Origin: Isoetes taiwanensis
Lineage: Eukaryota; Streptophyta; Lycopodiopsida; Isoetales; Isoetaceae
Assembly: GCA_021234155.1 (NCBI GenBank)
Contig: JAJEKV010000002.1
Location: forward strand, 23,018,942 to 23,082,941
Reading direction: 5' to 3'
Length of the DNA: 64,000 nucleotides
Below the pieces are notes generated by a model that saw nothing but the letters and a program-made list of their open reading frames with translations, was not told the origin of the DNA and did no database searches. The position numbers and the translations under genes were made by a program. Shown here one piece after another: positions 59,558 through 64,000 of the stretch (positions within the stretch are counted from its first letter, which is position 1; every line of letters starts with the position of its first letter).

Positions 59558-59801
59558 TCGGAGCTCCATCCCACGTTGAAAGCTAGATTTCCGGGAGCCA
59601 TCTTTAGCAATTCCTATGTCATTGGTTGCTATACCAGTTACTCGATTCCCATCATACAAGACCTGGAGACAGCTGAACATGATGATATCACAACCAGTGA
59701 TAAATCTTCTCTAACAGTATCTCACTTGCAGAAGATCTGGGATAGATTTCTACACCCAGTTCCTCAGCTTTGCCTCTTAGCCAGTGAACAAGCTTATTAA
59801 A
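59558..59801 (-). pseudogene. ETF:ubiquinone oxidoreductase exons (decayed fragment)
   Basis: Exon A (59801-59721) follows a TTTACTCAG acceptor and reads FNKLVHWLRGKAEELGVEIY..SASE. Exon B (59662-59558) follows CTGTCTCCAG and reads VLYDGNRVTGIATNDIGIAK, DGSRKSSFQRGMELR. Both match the FAD-domain region of ETF-QO, the mitochondrial enzyme passing electrons from ETF to ubiquinone. The intron between them would be only 58 nt, and both exon ends lack GT (GAG|ATACTG and CGAG|ATATCT). The earlier and later exons of the ~600-residue protein were not found in the window. Probably a pseudogene fragment. U12-type AT introns are a remote alternative for the second site. Confidence 0.75.
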
Positions 59802-59804
59802 CTG

Positions 59805-60360
59805 AGTAAACAGTTTTATCAAGATAATGCTACAAGTGTTCTGTAATAAGCCTTTGGTTCCTGACAGTAGCCCCTTCTATTTAGATTAAAAAAAAATTCA
59901 ACCTATGGCATTGTTGATAATTTATCTGCTTCATTTTCATCTGATGGCTTTTCAAGAGCTTAAAAGAACAGCCAGGTTTTTATTTTCAGAGGATGTATGA
60001 TGTAACAAACGAATGAAATTTCAGAGACAGTGCATCAAGTATTAGAGGACACCAAGTGCATCAATTATTAGAGGACACCAAGTTTGAACTTGCATTGTAA
60101 AGTAACGATTTGGATATGGATTAGTGGATCCACTTAGGAGGAATACAGTTGCAGTTCCAGTGAGTACAGTTGCAGTTCCAGTGTTGTTTCAACATACCAC
60201 AGTTTTGTTCTATCGGGCAGTACCTTGTGGAACATAGTACTCTGTGTTCTGTTTTGGAAGCATGTATCTTCATTTCTATGGTGTTCCTTAATTTTTGTCT
60301 GCATCCCTAACTTTAGCATCTCTGTTATCCCTGCAGTTTAGAGAATCACACTTATTGGTT
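59805..60360. other. Intergenic with short duplications
   Basis: atcaa.tattagaggacacca is duplicated at 60035-60081, and acagttgcagttccagtg at 60146-60183. No gene seen. Confidence 0.4.
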
Positions 60361-60364
60361 TTGT

Positions 60365-60790
60365 CTTTTATAGAATGGATTTAGTCGTGGCTGCAGAGTC
60401 CCAGGCGATCGTATCCGGTCTTGACCCTGTCCGATCTTTGTTCAGAGGCCCAAAAGCGCTTAACCCGGAGTTACGATGGGATCCGGTACCACACCGGATC
60501 CCATCGACTTCCGGGATGCGCGCTTGGGCGGAATATGACCGGTGTGCCTACTAGGCGTTCGAGAGACACCGGCATAAATGGGTAGAAGCGACTACAGAGA
60601 CTTGGTAATCATTGTGACATGGTATAGCCTCGGATGCTCGAGGACGAGCATAGTTCTAGTGGGAGAGACTGTAACGGGCCCATGGTAGACCGCTCGAGTA
60701 TTCGAACCTTGAATGTGCCTTTGGGGCGTTCCCGAGACACCGGCATAAATGGGTAGAAGCGACTACTATCAAGCTTTGATAACCATCACT
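60365..60790 (+). mobile_element. Ty3/gypsy 3' end fragment with direct repeat and long hairpin
   Basis: ctcgaggacgagcatagttc then tagtgggagagactgtaacgg (60634-60677) is the usual gypsy junction: end of pol leader, purine tract, then LTR starting TGTAAC (TG at 60670). Upstream a strong inverted repeat spans 60448-60529 with a perfect 14-bp core CGATGGGATCCGGT / ACCGGATCCCATCG. The unit gagacaccggcataaatggg plus tagaagcgactac occurs at 60563-60596 and 60734-60767 (171 bp apart). No coding domain remains. Confidence 0.55.
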
Positions 60791-62620
60791 CATACTTACT
60801 ATGCATAATATAATTGCCAATGAATAGGGATCGCTGAATAGACTCAGGATTTAGCTGTATCAAATGCAGAATTGATTTATTGCTTCAAGAATTAGCACCT
60901 CATTCTTTATTATTGGGTTTGAAGGCACTGCAGAGTTGGCATTTAAGTAGATTTGTTCAACTACATCAACACGTTTTCATGGCTATCGTTCTTGCATAAC
61001 AAGGTAAGCATTCTGAGCTATGTTTTGGAATTGCAGTGAGCTGAAGTTCACTGTATCTGCTGTGCAGGTACTTTGTTCAGCATCTTTACTTGCCAATATG
61101 CATCCACTTATGGCTACATTTGCCATTCTCAAGGTTTGCCTTTTGCACTTCATATCCATTTTAAACTCAGAGCAGGGATATAAATTGTATTGTGTTCATG
61201 AGGAAAACATATTGCATTGGACATTCAAAGATTTCAGTGCAAATGCAAAAGTGGCTACCAGAACCTAGAATCTGCTTCGTCTGTTGTATGGGATGGGAGA
61301 TGTAATTCAGAAAGATTACTCTTTTGGTACGTAATTGTTTCTTAAATTTGTGAAGTATTGAGTAACACATGGTTATAATTCCAAAATTTGACACTAGAAG
61401 ACGATATGTAGAATTTTAAATGTGCAGAAGAACTTTTTATACGCAGACTATTTGCTCCAGAATGGTTCAGGTAAGGCCACTGCTTTAGAGTGCCCTTTTG
61501 TTTGTAAGTTTTATAGCAGAGTTTTCTCGCTCCCTTGAAGACAGTGGCTCCCTGCTATGTCTTTATTTTTAAATCTTCTATTGTGTGGCTCTCAAAATTG
61601 CTCTGCTTCGGTTGCTATATGGGAAGGCATGGTTGTTGTGTATGATACCTGGTTCCCAAAACATAGAAGCTTCTGCAATAAAATAACTTTTCCTTGCAAG
61701 TGAGGCTTATAATCTGGAGCATATAGTGTAGGTCTTCGAATCCCAAGTGGAATATACAATATGTTTCATTTTATGATCGATTAGCCTCTTTAGCCCCTAT
61801 TTTGTCTTGCAGTTACTATGCTTAGATTCTTAGAACAGAGTTAGTCTCCATGGCTAGAGCTTCTTAAGTCAGTCTACTACAACGTTTGACATTGAGCCAG
61901 TTGAAGTTCTCAAGGTCTTGATGATGGGCCTAATTGGTTCCTAGCACTTTGATATAGTGCACACAGTTCCTATATCATGATGCATTAGTTAATAGGAAAT
62001 TGATACAGTTTATGCGAAACAACTTCCATTACATTGGGAGTATTTAGGTGTGGTTCCATAAATCCATACACTCCATGGGTTGTGCATTAAATCGGTGGCT
62101 ACCTCATTCTTTATGTTCACCTCCTTGGGTCATGTTATCAAGTACATAGTGTGACACGAAAAGCAATCTTCTATAGATGTAATGAATCACATTCAATAGG
62201 GTCATTTTACTTTGCTGCCAAATGGGAGTCATTGAGGATGAAATTCTCCAAGCAACTTAGCAATGGCCTTTTCATAGATTGAAGAAATGGAACAAAACAT
62301 TTATTCAAATTTAATGGATTTCTAGTAGAAGTCCACCAATTTGAAAATAATAATCACCATAGATGAACTTGGTAAGCAGAGGTTGAAGTGTCAAATACAA
62401 AATCAGGAGGAAAGCTACAACGATTGACCTCGAGAGAAGAATAAGCATCCTAACTACAGATGGTTTGAATGCAGTACAGGGCCAACAAAAGCAAGAGAGC
62501 CCAAGCTTCCAAGAGGTAATATTATCTCCAGAGACAATAATTGCTCTCTAAGAAAGAGCTAAGACTGGACCAGTATTTTGATTCTAACTGTTGCATATAT
62601 TCCATTTCTATATATTAAAA
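60791..62620. other. Intergenic, no gene seen
   Basis: Only short ORFs (for example 61020-61268) without recognisable domains. Could include introns of a gene whose exons I cannot identify. Confidence 0.4.
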
Positions 62621-62625
62621 TATGT

Positions 62626-62755
62626 GAATATCTAGCATAATAGTAGGGGGATTTTTTGTGATTTTATACATTTTTTGGCATGGTTTTCCTATGATTTTGG
62701 TGCTGTATTCGTTGACACATACTAATTAGTATTTCTAGAGTGCGTCCTTTTTCGA
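62626..62755 (+). repeat. Dispersed repeat, Helitron-5'-end-like (copy 3)
   Basis: TCTAGCATAATAGTAGGGGG then TTTTCCTATGATTTTGGTG and TACTAATTAGTATTTCTAGAG. See 17861 and 22470. A further stub (atgtagcataataatct) is at 63193-63209. Confidence 0.45.
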
Positions 62756-63239
62756 GCGTTCATTTGGATTAGCTTAAACAATCTAGCGGCTATTGTTGGT
62801 AACACTACATTCATATGCAGACAACCCCCCTAACATTTTGTCCTCTAGGCTAGATATTCTTGTTCTGGGTAGAGTCGTTTGTTGCTACATATTTGGTATG
62901 AGGTTAAAGCTTGCTTTTCAATTCCTTACAGTTTAGCATGGGCATATCTACCACTATAGGCATCATCGGATTAAATAGCTTTGTTCTTTATTTTGTGTTT
63001 TGCGAATCACAAGCTTTTTTGCTCATGTCAGGTAACTCTACGATTCTTCACTGTGTTTTTTTTTTTTTTTTTTTGTTTCATACTTAATGTTTCCTATTCC
63101 GATGCCTTCAGCTATAAAAGAAGCATCATATGCCAATGTTTGCCTCTGAGAACCCAATCTTTCCTTTTGTCGTGCTCCAGCCAAACTTGAATATGTAGCA
63201 TAATAATCTTAAAGAATTAAAAAACTATTCTTGTCCTTT

Positions 63240-63545
63240 GCCCGTTTGATCCATGCTACAGCCCACATCTTCTGCTATTCATTGCTTCTAAAAAAAAAAA
63301 AAAAAACTTCTGTTGCTTGTTTTCTAGCCATTCGATCCATGCTACAACCCTTATCTTTTGCTATTTATTGCTTCGAATTTAGGCATCTAAGGAAAATATT
63401 TGGTCATGTTAGCTTTCTTTCAGCTTCAAATTCAGACATGACAGGTTCAGATTGAGGCTCTCAGCTTTCGGCAGGCCAATATTTGGTCATGTTAGCTTTC
63501 TCTCAGCTTTGGACTCAGGCATGACAGGTTCGGATTGAAGCAGCA
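63240..63545. repeat. Local direct repeats
   Basis: tttgatccatgctacagcccacatctt (63244) recurs as gatccatgctacaacccttatctt (63334). aatatttggtcatgttagctt followed by cagctt..gacatgacaggttc occurs at 63397-63457 and 63479-63536. A 20-nt T-run at 63056-63075 and an A-run at 63291-63306 flank the area. Confidence 0.8.
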
Positions 63546-63867
63546 ACCGATCTGTGAATGCCCTTTACAAAAACTCCTAGCATGAATCTACAAAATGACG
63601 AAAGCCTATCTCCTTATGGGAAGCACTCGATTTATGAATACCATTTTGCACAAACTTCTGCCATGCATCTAAGCAATGACGAAACCCTAACCTTCGTCTG
63701 CTTCTGTTCAGCCCAAAGCTATGCCCTAGTTGATCATGTCTTCTAAAAACAACCATTAAAACAATAACCATTCCCGCCAAGCCAAAAGAAAATAAAAGCC
63801 TTGCATTACTAGTTTTGTAAAAATATTACACTCACAATTGTTCCCTTTGAATTATGTATAGGTAACA

Positions 63868-64000
63868 ATGAGAAGAATGGCACGAAACAGACTAGGCCCA
63901 GGCACATCATCACGAATGGGAGTGGTGCATGCAGAAGGCATCACATATGAGACCAATTACCCTGCACAGGAAAATGTCATAGCAGTTGCGTCTTTATTTG
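63868..64000 (+). CDS. Possible coding exon running off the window
   Basis: After an acceptor-like TTATGTATAG|GTAACA, an ATG at 63868 opens a frame MRRMARNRLGPGTSSRMGVV, then HAEGITYETNYPAQENVIAV, open to the last base. Composition and codon use look coding, unlike the AT-rich sequence before it. Family not recognised. The exon may begin upstream of this ATG. Confidence 0.45.
   Translation, partial: MRRMARNRLGPGTSSRMGVVHAEGITYETNYPAQENVIAVASLF

Overview
This window is nuclear DNA of a land plant. The evidence is a PLS-class pentatricopeptide-repeat (PPR) gene, plant L1-type LINEs with a zf-RVT domain, Ty1/copia and Ty3/gypsy elements, hAT-, MULE- and Helitron-like transposons, GT/AG intron signals, and long AT-rich intergenic stretches. 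PPR style and transposon-dominated spacing fit a seed-free vascular plant such as a fern, but the species cannot be fixed from the sequence alone.

Layout. 0-4.7 kb: two near-identical 1.56 kb direct repeats, the second ending exactly at the tail of a LINE. 4.7-12.3 kb: a full-length but broken L1-type LINE (minus strand) carrying two nested MITEs. 13.8-14.5 kb: a 53-bp tandem repeat and four consecutive inverted repeats. 14.8-15.3 kb: a compact FCP1/SCP-like CTD phosphatase ORF. 17-25 kb: PPR debris, minisatellites, a 289-bp TIR element, a LINE remnant, a gypsy integrase remnant and an 88-bp repeat. 25.3 kb: a Helitron 3' end. 26-28 kb: a second kind of LINE (minus) and a long GATA microsatellite. 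29.0-29.5 kb: a small unknown gene with CCAAT and TATA boxes and a 5'UTR intron. 29.8-31.2 kb: a GC-rich L1 fragment. 32-34.8 kb: a LINE ending in (TTCTA)n, interrupted by a 0.9 kb insertion with a 19-bp target duplication. 35.4-39.5 kb: a possible TTAA-flanked inverted-terminal element containing a broken double zinc-finger gene and a small ORF. 39.6-42.4 kb: a MULE-type foldback element followed by a hAT-like element. 43.0-45.4 kb: the PPR gene. 47.8-53.7 kb: repeats only. 54.0-58.9 kb: a young copia element with identical LTRs and a half-tRNA primer site. 59.6 kb: two exons of electron-transfer-flavoprotein:ubiquinone oxidoreductase (ETF-QO), apparently decayed. 60.4 kb: a gypsy/LTR fragment. 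63.9 kb: a possible first coding exon running off the window.

The best host genes are the PPR protein (organelle RNA processing) and the CTD-phosphatase-like ORF. The small 29-kb gene is plausible, and the ETF-QO exons and zinc-finger locus look degraded. Most of the remaining structure is transposons nested in transposons. Several dispersed copies share a 3' terminus followed by a different short tandem repeat each time.
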